Shown: positions 22,316 through 34,965 of the stretch, piece after piece
How the letters are laid out: every line of letters starts with the position of its first letter
Numbering within the stretch: position 1 is the stretch's first letter
NCBI GenBank assembly: GCA_914767715.1
Contig: OU612066.1
Span: 17,243,001 to 17,303,000, forward strand
DNA length: 60,000 nucleotides
Reading direction: 5' to 3'
From: Membranipora membranacea
Lineage: Eukaryota > Bryozoa > Gymnolaemata > Cheilostomatida > Membraniporidae
The notes under the pieces: model-generated
Database searches by the model: none
What the model saw: the letters and a program-made list of their open reading frames with translations, nothing else
What the model was told of the DNA's origin: nothing
Program-made: the position numbers and the translations under genes

Positions 22316-25300
22316 TCAAAATGTAATCTCAGAGTCTGAGGGCTTCTCAAACTCTGCTGATATTGTTCGTAATACACCCGATAGAGTATGAGATAACGAA
22401 CGCCAAGCAGATGTGAACGCTGATGATTCATCTGAGGAGTTAGATAGCGACCTTGGTTCAACTGCATTGTGGTCAAGCGGAGCAGGGCGATTGTCACAGT
22501 ATGTTGATTCTTCCATGCAAGGTCTATTATTAGATAACTCACTGCTATGTGGTGTAGTACTCACAGCGCTGGGAATATGATGCAAGGTAGATGTCCTAGG
22601 TGGTACATATAGGGGCTGTGGCACAGATGTTTGGACGCGGATTGGTCTCTCCACATTTTCCAGTACCTCCTCATAGTATGGCCCATCGGGAACATAGGCA
22701 TCATTTGATCTCGTGTGTTCTAGAGGTGGTCTATGCTGTGTTGGCAGAGGAGGTGCTTTGGACAGATTGTCACTGTGAGAGGGTCTCACATCTAGTTCTC
22801 GGTCATTTTCTCTATTATGAGATAACAATCGCCTATCAGAAGTGAATACTGATGGTTCATCTGAGGAGTTAGATAGAGACCTTGGTTCCACTGCGTACGC
22901 ATAATCAACGTACAGTCCATCATGGTCATGTGGGACCTGATCATTGTCACAGTATGGTGATTCTTCAATGGAAGGGCTATTATTAGATAACTCACTTCTA
23001 TGTTGCACAGTATTCACAGCGTTGGGGATAGGGAGCAAGTCAGATACACTAGGCCTAGGTGGTACACATGGTGGACGTTGCACAGATGTTTGGACGCGGA
23101 TCGGCCTCTCCACTTTTTCCAAGACTTCCTCATAATATGGCCCATCGGAAACATCACTATTGTTCGATCTCGTGTGTTCTAGGGTTGATCTATACTGTAT
23201 TGGCAGCTGCGGAGGTGAAGGTACTTGGGACAGATTGTTATGGTGGTCTCGGTCACTTTCTCTATTATGAGATAACGATCGCCTAGCAGGAGTGAATTCT
23301 GGTGATGGTTCAACTGAGGAGTTAGATAGAAACCTTGGTTCCACTGCATAAGAGTATTCAGCATATTCAGCATCACGGTCATGTGGGACCTGATCATTGT
23401 CACAGTATGCTGTTTCTTCAATGGAAGGGCTATTATTAGATAACTCACTGGTATGTGGTGCAGTACTCACAGCTTGGGAGATATGAGGCAAGTCAGATAC
23501 CCTAGGTGGAACATATGGGGGTTGCGGCACAGATGCATGGACGCGGATTGGCCTCCCCACATTTCCAAGTACCACCTCATAATATGGCTCATCCGGAACA
23601 TAGGCATCGTTTGTTCTTGTATGTTCTAGAGGAGGTCTATGCTGTGTTGGCAGAGGAGGTGAATGTGCTTGAGACAGATTGTCACTGTGAGAGGGTCTCA
23701 CATCCAGTTCTCGACTTCTTTCTCTATTATGCTCAGGTGTTGCACGCTGTTGATCTCTTCGTTCAAGTGAGTTCATCGAAAAATCTGTAAGAGTAAAAGA
23801 GGAGAAGGATTGATATGTATTGTCGGCAATTTGTTTGTATGATGTTTATTTACAGCAAAACAATACTGTCAATACCGAAGACCTGATTTGAACCCTATAA
23901 TGGCTATATGGTTTGACTTTGTTAAAGACTCAGGTAGTACCACAGCAATATATAGTCTGGCAGCTCGTTCAGCAGTAATTATGCAATATCTTCACATTTA
24001 GAAAATTCAGAGCACTATTGGGTAAAATTTAAGTATAGTGTTAGAAATTGCCCTCACTTCTCATCTATGAGCTATGAAGTATCCATGGGGCCTAGTGCTG
24101 TGCCGGAGTCTTCAAACAATAGATGTAGTTTATCTGAAACTTTTATTATAAAGGCCACAAACATTTACCTTCGATGACACGATCTGAGACAGATCGAATT
24201 CTCTGTCTTCTGTGTGGAGGAAATTTCTGGATCAGTCGTCTTCTCTTTTTAGTGTACAGCACCCAAAGCACAGCTGAGAATATTCCAAGAATTAGCACCA
24301 CGGCAGCCACAGAGCATCCAACCATAGTAGGGACTTCTGCAAAATGAAATAAAGTGTTACAAATTTGTCAATTCACACATGCATTGCTAGCATGTGTTTG
24401 AGGTTCAAAAAACCAAAGACTTTTGTGGGTTGAATCAGGGAGTGAGTTTGGGACAGCATTACCTTACAGCTGACAACAAGCTTGTACATCACAAAACGGG
24501 AGTAACGCTCCCTTTGTACACGGAAAGAGAACTACTGCTTTGAAATTTTACCTTTCCTGATCAGGGTGTTTAGTCTATATAATTATGCCAAAATCTGTGA
24601 CACAATATATCTCAGAAATGAAGGCAAGGATGTTTAGACTTTATTACTCACCATCAATCCCTTCATCTGATGTCGTTGTGCTGGTCACTGGATCGTTTGG
24701 AACTGTAGTCTCAGTGGTATCAGTAATATTATTAGCGTCATTATCGTTAGTTGTCACTGCAATAGAAATATGAAAGAAATATTTTAATTTCATTTGTCAT
24801 TTCAAGTGTCGTAATTTTTTCAATTTTATTACTCAGCAAGTTTTTATACAGAGATTATCAATAGATGGTTGATATGCATACAAATGAATGAGTGATTTAG
24901 AAGTGTTCAACTTCACTGAGGAGCGAAACGGATCAAGATATCCAAGGCATGGCACTGTTTCTGGCGAGGAAAATGTCATTGCAACCAATAGCCGCTAACT
25001 GAGCTCAATACTCTTTTGTCTCTAACATTAATTCCCCCCTCCCAACTCATCAAATCAGACTGAGCAGGTTATGTAGCATGAATTTAAAATTTTACTTAGC
25101 CTAGATTTAGCGAAAGAAATTGGACTGTGGTTACGCTTATAGAACCATGGATTATTAGCAATCAATTGCTAAAATCCTTTGTAATAACCAAAACATACAG
25201 AATTTGATACTAAACACCGTTATATTTAAGCTTGATCAATCTGAGTTTGGGGTCAAGAGCGAGTAAGTATCCCTGGTCTTTAATGTCCACCATATTTTTT

Positions 25301-27336
25301 ACTTTCATATCCGCATTTCTGCAGTTGGGCTGGCAAGGCAACTGTGTCATCTCTTTTAAAACACCGCTATGGTGACCTGTATTAATGTCGACTAACAGCA
25401 GCTCATCATCTGCTGTGCGACAGAGAAGTACACCTTTCTCTATGCTGATAGCTTGTTTGAAGGGTTTTGAAACTCTGTGGAGTTGCACCGGGTTTGACTT
25501 CTGTGTGTGCAGGTTGAACCTATTCATGGTAATTACGGTACCTTCTATCGAGAATATGTAGGCTGTAGAATAGTCGCTATTAAATGCCATGGCTGTTGCA
25601 CTTCCGCCGACTTCATTAAAGTCAAAGGTAGTTGGCAAGGCATTTGCAGATAAATTCACGCCGTATATTAAAGAACTGTCTATGTAAAACACAACTTGTG
25701 ATGTTGAGGTGCTGTAATCTACAGCTATTGGTTTTAGCATTCTCGATCCACTCTCCCTGCATCCAACACTCGAGTTCGGGCAACAGCCAGGTTGTGTGCA
25801 CACCAACGTATCCGCATGTGTAAAGCCGCCCATTTTAAAAGGAAGTTGATACACTTTTACCGAACTTTCGCCACTTACAACGAACTTGTGGCTGCTGATT
25901 TGGTGAAAACCGTTGATAACATCATCATTCTCAATTAATTTGGAAGAGGACTCCCTTCCTTGTGTAATGTTCCAAAGGTAGATTTTGTTTCCCAAGGAAT
26001 ATAAAATTGTTTGATTGCTATCTGAAGTTGGTTCCATGCTTTCGGGAACATACTGTTCTGGATATTTAGAAGGATCGTTGAACTTCTGTTCTACCATTTC
26101 CAGGGTTATTCTGAGAAGTAGAAAAATAGAATACAAAATATACTCGGGCTGGAGGCAAGGCACTCAAAGAATTTATAATACTACAAATTTCAGCAATATA
26201 TCTGCAGATAATTTTGCTGGTCTGGTGACTATAAATATTAATCTTAATACCACCTTCAATCAAATGAATTCAGAATTTCGAGACACATGTTCCTTCGTCA
26301 GTCAAATATAAACTGTGATATAAACATGTGATAAAAGACTACAATACTTTCCACATCAGGAGATCATTGTTGACCAGTAAAAATGTTCCTTTAACCAGGC
26401 AGTTAATCCCATACGCCTTGCTTTTACATTATATGGGACAATTTTACATTATTTTACATTTTTTTTACATTATATTTTACAAAATTTAGCTGACCAAATA
26501 TGGCAAAACGAGATTTTTAAACCAATTCATTTCATTTAGCAAAGCGTTATATATATCAATTAATCACATACAGTAAAACTTGTTCTCCAACCTGATTATC
26601 ATTTCCGTCCATATCTATAAATATATTTTCCTTTATTTTCTTTGTTTGTTTTGATTATGAGGTCAAAAAGTTGTTATTTTCCTTTGTTTATAACATACTT
26701 ATACATATGAAAACCTCAATAAAAACACATAATAATAATGAAAAAATAATCAATGAGTAGTTGGCCGTAAGTAAGAGAGGACAATGTTGTTATCATAAAT
26801 AATGATACTTGTGTAGTCAATCAAAATGAGGAGGAATAAATCCCAAAGTGTGAGTAGAATCTTATCAAAGGTTATCGTCTTGGAAATAAATTCTGTTGGA
26901 AGGTATTATTACCTTTTTTCCTGTTGAGTTATCGATATATATCTTGGAAATATTATATCGTTAAAAATGGCGGTAAATGACAGCTTTAAAAATGTACTCA
27001 CATTTTGTAAAGGAAACGGAAACTGCAGATTTCCACCTTCTTAATAATGGAAAAAACCATGTGAAAACCTTGATATGTTACAATAAATTTTTACAATACT
27101 TTACCTTGAACCTTTGGAGTCACCTTTGGCAGCTGTAGCAATAAGAATAACTTTCACAAAACACCAGATAATCTGTAATTGAAACAGTTGAGACACATAA
27201 TAGAAATCATTATGTTTATTCAAAGATCCACTTGCTCTCGGTCAGGGGGAAACGTTTTGTTGACAAAATATAATACATCAAATTAATTTATCTAGCCAGT
27301 TTCGTATGCTCTTACCTTATAAATATGATCCGCCAT
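22316..27336 (-). CDS. Receptor R2: signal peptide, ectodomain, TM, three-repeat tail (907 aa)
   Basis: Exons: 27316-27336, 27105-27172, 25218-26110, 24652-24756, 24169-24336 and 22316-23784; summed, they give exactly 908 codons including the stop. The start MADHIYKIIWCFVKVILIAT forms a signal peptide across the first two exons. The ectodomain of about 297 residues has repeated strand-like segments (TILYSLGNKIYLWNI, VVFYIDSSLIYGVNL, STAYIFSIEG), suggesting a beta-propeller, and Cys clusters CTQPGCCPNSSVGC and CQPNC. Then come a Thr-rich stalk, the span VGCSVAAVVLILGIFSAVLW, a basic stop-transfer, and a 486-residue tail with three repeats holding PYYEEVL, VPPR, YCDNDQVP and YAVEPRSLSNSS. It ends EITF, resembling a class II PDZ ligand. 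The donor after the ectodomain is GTGTTT, where R1 and R3 have GTGAGT; a deletion of about 12 bases removed the rest. Read-through gives a stop after YNGV, hence possibly a soluble form. Confidence 0.8.
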
Positions 27337-27384
27337 TTCCTTGGTAAGGTTATAGGAATCTACCAAAATCTCAGACAACAGCTA

Positions 27385-27484
27385 TGACGAAAGACAGCAA
27401 TTGATGAAAGACAGCGATATACTGAAGACAGCGATAGATGAAAGACAGCGATATACTAAAGACAGCGATAGATGAAAGACACAA
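27385..27484 (-). repeat. Minisatellite upstream of R2 exon 1
   Basis: Alternating GATGAAAGACAGCGATA and TACTAAAGACAGCGATA blocks, about 34 bp per pair. It lies about 50 bases upstream of the start codon and is one repeat pair longer than in R1 and one shorter than in R3. Confidence 0.8.
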
Positions 27485-27489
27485 CCATC

Positions 27490-27937
27490 CGCTTTTGTTC
27501 ATCAGCCGATTGTAGTTATTGTGATAGATAGGGTCTTATATTACAGGGCTAGAGTTAATCTCTTTTGTTCCACCCATTTCATTTCAATTTTTTGCCTAAA
27601 CACTGTCAGGCAAAAAACACAATTAGTCCCTGCCTATTAGTACCTATCTACTACTATAACTATACTATAAAGTTGCTGTAAAGACTTTATTTTCAGATTA
27701 AGTTACCAATCGTATGATCACGTGTAAGAAAAAGTCTGTTCTCTCATCTGCTTAATGTCCAATAGGATTGCGGTGGGCAGGATTTCAAACCAGTTAATCT
27801 CACTTTTAATGATGTTCTACTTTTAACAGCGCACACTATACTCTTCTCTCCGCCTCCTGCAAATAGGAAAGTTCAAAACATCAGACCAAGGTAAGATATA
27901 GTCTGGCAGCTAGATGTGCAGTAGATCCAATATTTTT
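27490..27937 (-). promoter_or_regulatory. Conserved receptor upstream region (R2)
   Basis: This stretch of about 450 bases is shared with R1 (8590-9045) and with R3 on both sides of the transposon (41549-41711 and 48534-48815). No exon is visible. By position it should hold the receptor promoter. No TATA box or start site could be assigned with confidence. Confidence 0.4.
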
Positions 27938-27983
27938 ACACTGAAAAAATTCATAGCCCTTCTGGGTAAGCTCCCACTTTTAT

Positions 27984-30121
27984 CTACTTATGAGAACAGT
28001 AAAAACTGAATTTCTCAACTAAGGTTAATGATTGAATCATTGATTGTATCAACCATTGTACAATGTCTCCTGTCAATGAAAATACATATCCATTTTTACG
28101 CAGAAAAAACTCAGTAATGAAAAGTAAATGAAAGTGGAAGCATATTCTGCCAATGTGTTGGTTCTTATTGGTTGGAAGAAGAAGAGCCAATGTCAAGGTC
28201 ATGTGTAGCCTGTCTTGACTAGCTTGTCAAGACGGCTAGGACATATGGTACTTTCAAATGTGACAAGCAACACAGCTAGAGTTCAATTCTGAGATTGTTG
28301 TACATGAAGCTTATAAATAATTCAAAATTATATGTTAGGTTTTGCTAGTGCCTTGAGCATGTTTTGAGGGATTAATGTCTCATACTATATAGCTCTAGAT
28401 ATTGTGCGTAGCTGTTTTAAAATTAAATCCAAGTCAACATATAACTAACTGTACTTACTGCTGTGTTTAATAAGTTTGAATAATCCTCTACCGACAGATT
28501 CAAACACGTTTTTGTCGCACATGGACACCGTCTTAGCTGCCTGCTGTGAGGTGGGCTGGAACAGAAATATTTTAACACTTTTGAATAACTGTATAACATG
28601 AGCCAAGTCCTTAATTTGCTTGCTCAGGTAGGCAGGATTTTGTTGCACAATGCGTGCCTTAGAATGTCAGTTTGCTGCAGATTAACTCATATATCATAGT
28701 GGCATTACCGTTGCTATGAGTCTCACTCCAGAGGGATCTACTGTCAGTTGACCTTGAGAGTACCAAATCCATGGATATTCATTCGACACATTCCACACAT
28801 GTATAATGACAAATATCCGTCCGTCACGAGCTCGATCTATTTCATAATAATCCCTCTTCACATATTGGTAATATGTTGCTATAACAAGCAGTAGGAAAAC
28901 ACTGTAAATAGAGTGGATTGCCTGAAGGCTGAAGCCATCGTTTCATTAGTATGCGAGTTACAATCAGAATAGCAACATCTCATTAAGCCTAGAGAAAGTC
29001 CACACAGTCCTGAAAGTTTAGCTCAGCCCCACTGGGTTGGCGAGTGAGAATGGTACTGAAATAGATTACCTGGCCCAATCACATCTAGTAAAAACATTCA
29101 TATCTGCTTCCTGTGAAATAAATTCCTATTTAATTTGCAAAACATAATTTTCTAAGTATGGATCTGCATGAAATCTTGCAGATTCATCATATGCTTTCAT
29201 GCAAATAAATGTGGAGGGGTCAGCTTTGGTTGGTTCATCGGAATCTGACATGATCGTATATTTATGGTATGAATATAAATGCAATATGTAGCGAATGTTG
29301 GCCAATAAGTCAATCAGCGCGATTACAGGAAGTTTCTAACGCTAACTTATTGAGTCGGATTAGGCCCAGTGTGGTCTAGCCTTAGGTAGAGGTAGAGGAA
29401 AGGTAGCAAAAAATGGTAATAGTTGAAAAGACACTAAAACCTATTATTCAATTTATTTTAACAGAAGGGGGGGGCAACATATGGTCGCCCAAATACTATG
29501 TCATAGTTTGCCAGTTAGGGAGGAATCAATTTTTAACTCTAAAACTTTGAGGAGATAAATCTTAATAATTACCCATGGTATCCCATTATTTCCCATTAGA
29601 ATACCAAAATGGGACCAAAATATTCCCATTTATTCCTTTTCTCAGCTCAGTTTAAAGGGAGTTGTAGCAAGATTGTAAATTTTATTGCAGGTTGAAATTT
29701 TATGAGGCAGGTTACATGACCCAAAATCAATTTAAGTCAGCAAATATTTATGCAGAGAGGTGTGAGGCCATCTTAGAAAGGTTTTCAAAGGCTGCAGCAC
29801 TTTTTAACTGGCAGACTGAGAGGTGTAGAAACCAAGAATTTGAAATCAGCATAAAATTCTGAACTCGTGGTATTGTTGCCTCCTTTCGTTAAAACAAACA
29901 CAGTTTTGAGCACTTAGAGCAAGCTGTAAATTAAATGATAAGCTATGCGTTTTAAATCTCATCACAGACCTTCTGTTTTCCATTGCTGCATGACTATTTC
30001 TTGTGACATTTGATCGATTATCATTAACTCAGAGGATTCCTCATCGACTACATTACTTCCGCCTGATGATCTCTTCTCATCATATAATCTCAGCGTCGAG
30101 CAGTGTTCAGCATAGTACTGA
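27984..30121 (-). CDS. Unrecognised four-exon gene, S1 copy 2
   Basis: Exons a 29970-30121, b 28709-28878, c 28459-28555 and d 27984-28069 have the same phases as copy 0 and all borders are GT-AG. Exon b here reads NVSNEYPWIWYSQGQ. Exon d ends VEKFSFYCSHK and stop. The preceding 20-base microexon (TEARNL) keeps its donor in this copy. No frame-breaking change is seen in the four exons, so this copy can be functional. An apparent ATG upstream of exon b (giving MKRWLQ in copy 0) is out of frame here because of a 7-base insertion. That shows the sequence before the TTATAG acceptor is intron. Confidence 0.7.
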
Positions 30122-30435
30122 CTTACTAAAACTTAAAACATGATTTAATAATGAGAATTATATTGATATTCTTGAAAAATGAATGATGACAATTCTTAGT
30201 TTTACTAGTTAAATTTGTGTTAATCTGCAAGTCTGATAACTGACCATCAAGGATCAGTATATTCAAATAATATACTAACCTCAAATTTCTGGCCTCAGTC
30301 TGAAATGAATTTAATGTGAAACATGCGCAGCTGATCACCTACGATATCCTGATTTTCTCATCAATTTACAATTGAGTTCAAGCGATCTGGAATTTGATTG
30401 ATGTTTCGAAAATTTCTTGTTTCAACGCAAACATA

Positions 30436-30493
30436 ATGAATCTTTGTAATACCTTAAAAGCCCCTATATTATGTTTGTTATATCTAGTATTTG
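30436..30493 (+). CDS. Signal-peptide-like first exon, copy 2
   Basis: Same structure as copy 0: ATG, a hydrophobic leader starting MNLCNTLKAPILC, and a GTAAGT donor in phase 1. A possible second exon is the microexon at 31634-31651, preceded by a TTTCCTGCTTTGCAG acceptor. The remainder is unidentified. Confidence 0.4.
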
Positions 30494-33083
30494 GTAAGTT
30501 TAAAAACTAGTTTTAGCGTCATGCTTTCAGATCACAGTCTGCATTCAAGGATGATGTATTGTATTGAACATAGAGGCCCTCTCAAGGGTTGTAATAAAGA
30601 CTCAAGTTAGATCACACTTGATCTATTTGCCTAAATCTATTTAAGACTATTCTGCTCACCTGTTAAAAAGATTAGATGATTGTGCTTGGAAAACATGGTA
30701 GAATATCTTCATTTCGCTTCTTACACTAGAATAATACTGAATAAGGACCTTTAGCTAAAACCCTATGGTTTATAATTTCAGTATAAAGGGTAATAAAACA
30801 GATATATTTCCCCTTGTTTGGAATTGTTCTCAGCTCCTTTGTTACATAGAGTTTCAATTTTGAGTATCCTTTGTCTGGTCCTAATGAAAATTGGAACCAG
30901 CACAGAGGTTCTTGCAACAAAGCATGTGTATAATTTTCAAATTGTGAGTCTGTGACTTAATTGGGGCTGCATAGAAAGATGCAATCAGGCCCTATCTAAA
31001 TGAGTTCCAGCGGTAGGGCCAAGGGATGCTTTGGCAATTGGTTGTGATGGATAATTTATGTCATATCTTTGTAAATTGTCAAACTATAGAAGTATTGGAA
31101 AGGGGTTGCACTAGAAGCGTACATCTTCTAAACAACTCTATATGTATAAAATGGTTCATAATCAGTTCATCAACTTTTTTGCGCAAATAACCTAATGGGC
31201 CACGATCATATATGCAAAGTCAAATCAATAAAACAGGTTAGTGTAAAGAACAAAATGGTTATTGTATTGAACTAAAGTCTAACGACCAATGTAAAGGAAA
31301 AAATCTGGAATCATTATTCATAACAGGCCTTTGTTAAGGGATTGTGGCAAGAGCTAATCCCAAATTAAAGTCTTAACCTCCAAAGCAACACATTCTACTG
31401 TTATTGACGTAAGAGAGGTTTTCCTTTATTCTAAAATGTCCATTTTTTGCCAGGATTTGCCCTACTGATGGGAAGATAAGATTTGGTATATTGTCATCCT
31501 ATTGGATAGGACAAGAGAGGACCAAAAGAAAGCACTTGAGATTATTTGTTACCAAACTAATCCTAAGTTGCATTCACTTGAGAATATGTAAACTGCATCA
31601 TCAATTGACATACATTGATTTCCTGCTTTGCAGATGGGCTTGGTTTCTGTGGTGAAGTTTTTTGCTACGTTCACCTGAGTTTGGCAGAGAATTATAATCA
31701 TTCCAGTCTGACATCTGTTATCAAGTGTCTCCTATGTAATTAATTATGTACCAATGTAAAGGCCTGAGCACATCATAACGTATCGTTGACTGTAAATCAG
31801 TCAACTGTAAATCAGTCAACTATAAATTGTTAACCAATCAAATGCTTAGTTGTGAAAGTTCATAGGTCAATCAAGGGTAAGTAGCTAATCAGTTCATTGA
31901 CCTCAAACGCATGGCTAGTAAAACTACGTTACTGAAGGAATACGCCATAGTGTGCTGTAGGCTTAAGAATGGTGTAACGATTGATGTCACTGCCCACCTT
32001 TTTTGGTTAGTGTAAGTTCTTGTGGTCTGAGTCAATCTCCTATTGTACTTTTATTTTGACTCATAATTTAGTGGTATTAGCCTATACATACTTCAGGGTT
32101 CTCAACTACTCGGATTTTATCCGAGGTAGCTCGGATTTTAGGCCTTTTCATGGGTGTCTGGAGGATTTTGCAAAATAGTGCTAATAGCTCGGATTTTTTA
32201 CCAAATCCTTCTTCACACATACAAAAGTGCTCAATTGGTGCTTGCATCAGTCATTGGTTTCCTTAAATCTGTTCCAAAAACTCACAAAATACAGCTACAG
32301 CTTTTCAACATTCCTCTCTCTGCTCTAACTAATATTAACAAAGCTTACGCTTGATATATTAGCTCTGCTATTAATACTGTTTTTTTTGCATTTGTTTTGG
32401 TCCCTAGTTCCATAGATTGTCTTCAATATCAACCCATTCTGCGCATGCTAAGCTCTGGGCATGAGCAGATCTCTGCAAAATTGAGTCTCGGAATTCCGAA
32501 GCCATCTGATTGGCTACCTGCTCTGGTGACATACTCTCCAAAGCGTGCGGATCTGTTATTAATAGTTATCCTCTCTTGTCATTATTAGCTGATCTTGATT
32601 GACAGTTTAGCAGGGGATATCCCATTTCCTCTTTCCAAAGTTGCAATCAGAACCCAAACTAAACTCATTGTTCTTGCACATGCGCAAACTCAAGTCACGC
32701 ATCATGCATACTTAGCCTTACGACACCTGCTTTGTGGTAATGATAGCCTAGTTTATCAGTGATCTACATGCCCAGTCAGATCACGAGAGTCAGTATGATA
32801 TCAACCACTACCAGTACTGTGTAATTTATCCTTCTCAGCCTGCTGTCTTATCACTCACAGCTAAATATAAAACATTTTATTGTACTCGCTAGATAGTCTG
32901 AATATGTTTTCAGGCTTAGATTTTTAATAAAGGTAGTTGGTTTATAATTCCTGCAGTGCTATTCCTGGTCTAATAAACAAATAAGATAATGGGTTTAGCA
33001 GACAGGTGTGAAATCCCCATGCTGGCCCTGTCCTGTCCTACACTTTTTCCTTCCACCTGGTAAACTGATTCTTCTCTGCTACA

Positions 33084-33591
33084 ATGCCTCCTAAAAAGTC
33101 AGGTTAACAAAACAAGCGAAGAGCTACTTCATCAATTGAAAGCAGTGTAGTGAGGATCCCCAAGAAGAGGAAGAAACAGCATGAGACTGATGAGGAGAAT
33201 GATGACGATGAAGTTGTTGTTAGGGTTAGGGATTCTTCTGATGTTAGTAGTAGTGGCTCCAGACTCCAGACCAAGTGTTTCTGAATCCCAGAAAAACACC
33301 GTTCAAAGAGGCAGTGCAACATCATCTGGAAACATGCTTGATGAGCTGAATAAGTCGGCACCAGGGACATTTTGTAAAGCACCTGGTAATGATAAATCCA
33401 AAGTGAAATGCACTGTATGCCAGGCTGTGTTAGTGATCTCATCTGGGATGAAGGATATTGAGAGACACATATCCACTAACAAGCACAAAGATTCAGTAAA
33501 GGCAGCTGCTGGACAGCGGAGTTTGTTCTCATTTGGTGTGAAGGCATCATCCATGACAGCAGAGGAGCGAGACCACCAAAGTCAGTTATAG
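33084..33591 (+). pseudogene. Zinc-finger transposon-type gene, unit 2, broken
   Basis: Same family as 14522-15031. The start MPPKKSG is followed at once by an in-frame TAA, because GGTAAAC became GGTTAAC. Further on, the acidic stretch runs out of frame relative to the zinc-finger part. The KVKCTVC ... HISTNKH finger and the QRSLFSF segment are intact in the downstream frame. Confidence 0.65.
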
Positions 33592-34869
33592 TTATAGTTT
33601 TATATTTCTAGTTTTCTAAAACATTTGCCAAAACAATAGGTGAAAATATAACCCTCAAACACTATCATTTCTATCAATTCTGCTTCGATATTTTACTCTA
33701 AATGATTGAAAATGCGTTGTAGAGCAGTCAACACTCTATGAGGGTACAAAGAAACATCAAGTAATGTGCTGCCATCAGCACATGCAAGGCTTAGGCTAAT
33801 GCATAAGGCATAACAATGGCAAAGGGGAACCCCAAAATGAGCTGAATGCTGTTATGAAATATTCAATTAGAGTTACTTCAGGCAACTTTATTTAGCATTA
33901 TAAGGACCATAAACTTGTTTGAAATCTGCCGAGCTACTATCAATGAGTTTGCTCATCAAAATTGTGATTTGGTTACGATTTTCTAATTATCATAGAAATG
34001 AGCCAAAAAACACAATAATTGTATCGAATCAGATTTAAATTGAAAGTTAAGTATAACTGTCTCGATGCAATAATATAATACCATTGGCATTTGGAGGTGT
34101 ATATCTCAAATTTTCAGGGCGTTGCTTTTGAGCAGTCAGAGTAATTGAAAAACTTAGGAGTGATATAAGATAAAAATTTGAATTTCCAATCCCATGTTTG
34201 GACCCAAATTTTGAGAGAAATTGTAAGATTTTTAATTAATCCTTAGCTGCAGAATCTTACACAGGGCTTAAAAATCATAAACCTCAATTGCCAAAAAAGT
34301 GAGACAAGGCAAGACACAATCTGATTTTTTCAAGGTGGCTTTGATATGACACACAATCATAATCTTTTTTTTATCACTTTCCCTTTTATCAGCAGCGTTT
34401 TTGGCAACTAGCCAGTAGCCACCTATTGTACAACTTGGTGTAAGGTACAATATTACCGTCAAGCTGCGTTTACATAAGGCTGTCTTTTGGCCCAGTCTTG
34501 AGTCTGACCGACAAATTACTAAGATGGAGGCTGAGACTGTGTAGTATGAATAACAAAAACAATTGATTGACCTTGTCTGACCGGCTTTTAAGATGGTGTC
34601 TGGCAATTCGAGCAGTGCTCGTTTTGCGGTCTCAAGACTGCCCGTCTTAACACAAATTCCTAATTTAGCGATCACAATACTGCCCTTTGTCTGTCTGTCT
34701 TATCAATTAGCATAGCAAATTAAGCATGGGTCGTTTTTGAGACCAACTGCCTATTGATTTTTTTGGACTTGACTGGACTGGACTTGAACAAATTAAAACC
34801 AGTTGCCTAATCTAGACTTTGTTACACAATATCACTCTTAAATTTGCTTCTGGAGCACAGAATTTGCAC

Positions 34870-34965
34870 AAAATGCTTTGGCTTGGCCCTGAGTCGAACC
34901 GAAGGAAGGTTAACAGGGTTCCCCAGGTCCGCTCGCTGGATTGGGCCATGCACTACCAGATATGG
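34870..34965 (-). mobile_element. tRNA-like repeat, minus strand
   Basis: On the minus strand GGTTCGACTCAGGG matches a box B, and TGGCCCAATCCAG upstream is a weak box A. A second copy is at 59340-59435. This could be a SINE head, but the weak box A leaves doubt. Confidence 0.35.

Larger units (their letters stand above)
27938..31965. repeat. Module part S1, copy 2
   Basis: Nearly identical to 1-3790 and 48816-52820. Apart from the small minus-strand gene (27984-30121), the plus-strand signal exon (30436-30493) and the microexon (31634-31651), I see no supported gene. The reverse-strand frame at 30726-30920 changes frame between copies and is not counted. Confidence 0.9.

Noticed and set aside
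22600-23790. Several plus-strand frames of 60-94 codons opposite the receptor tail
   Set aside because: Shadows of the repeated minus-strand tail exon; no splice or start context of their own. The same holds for R1 and R3.
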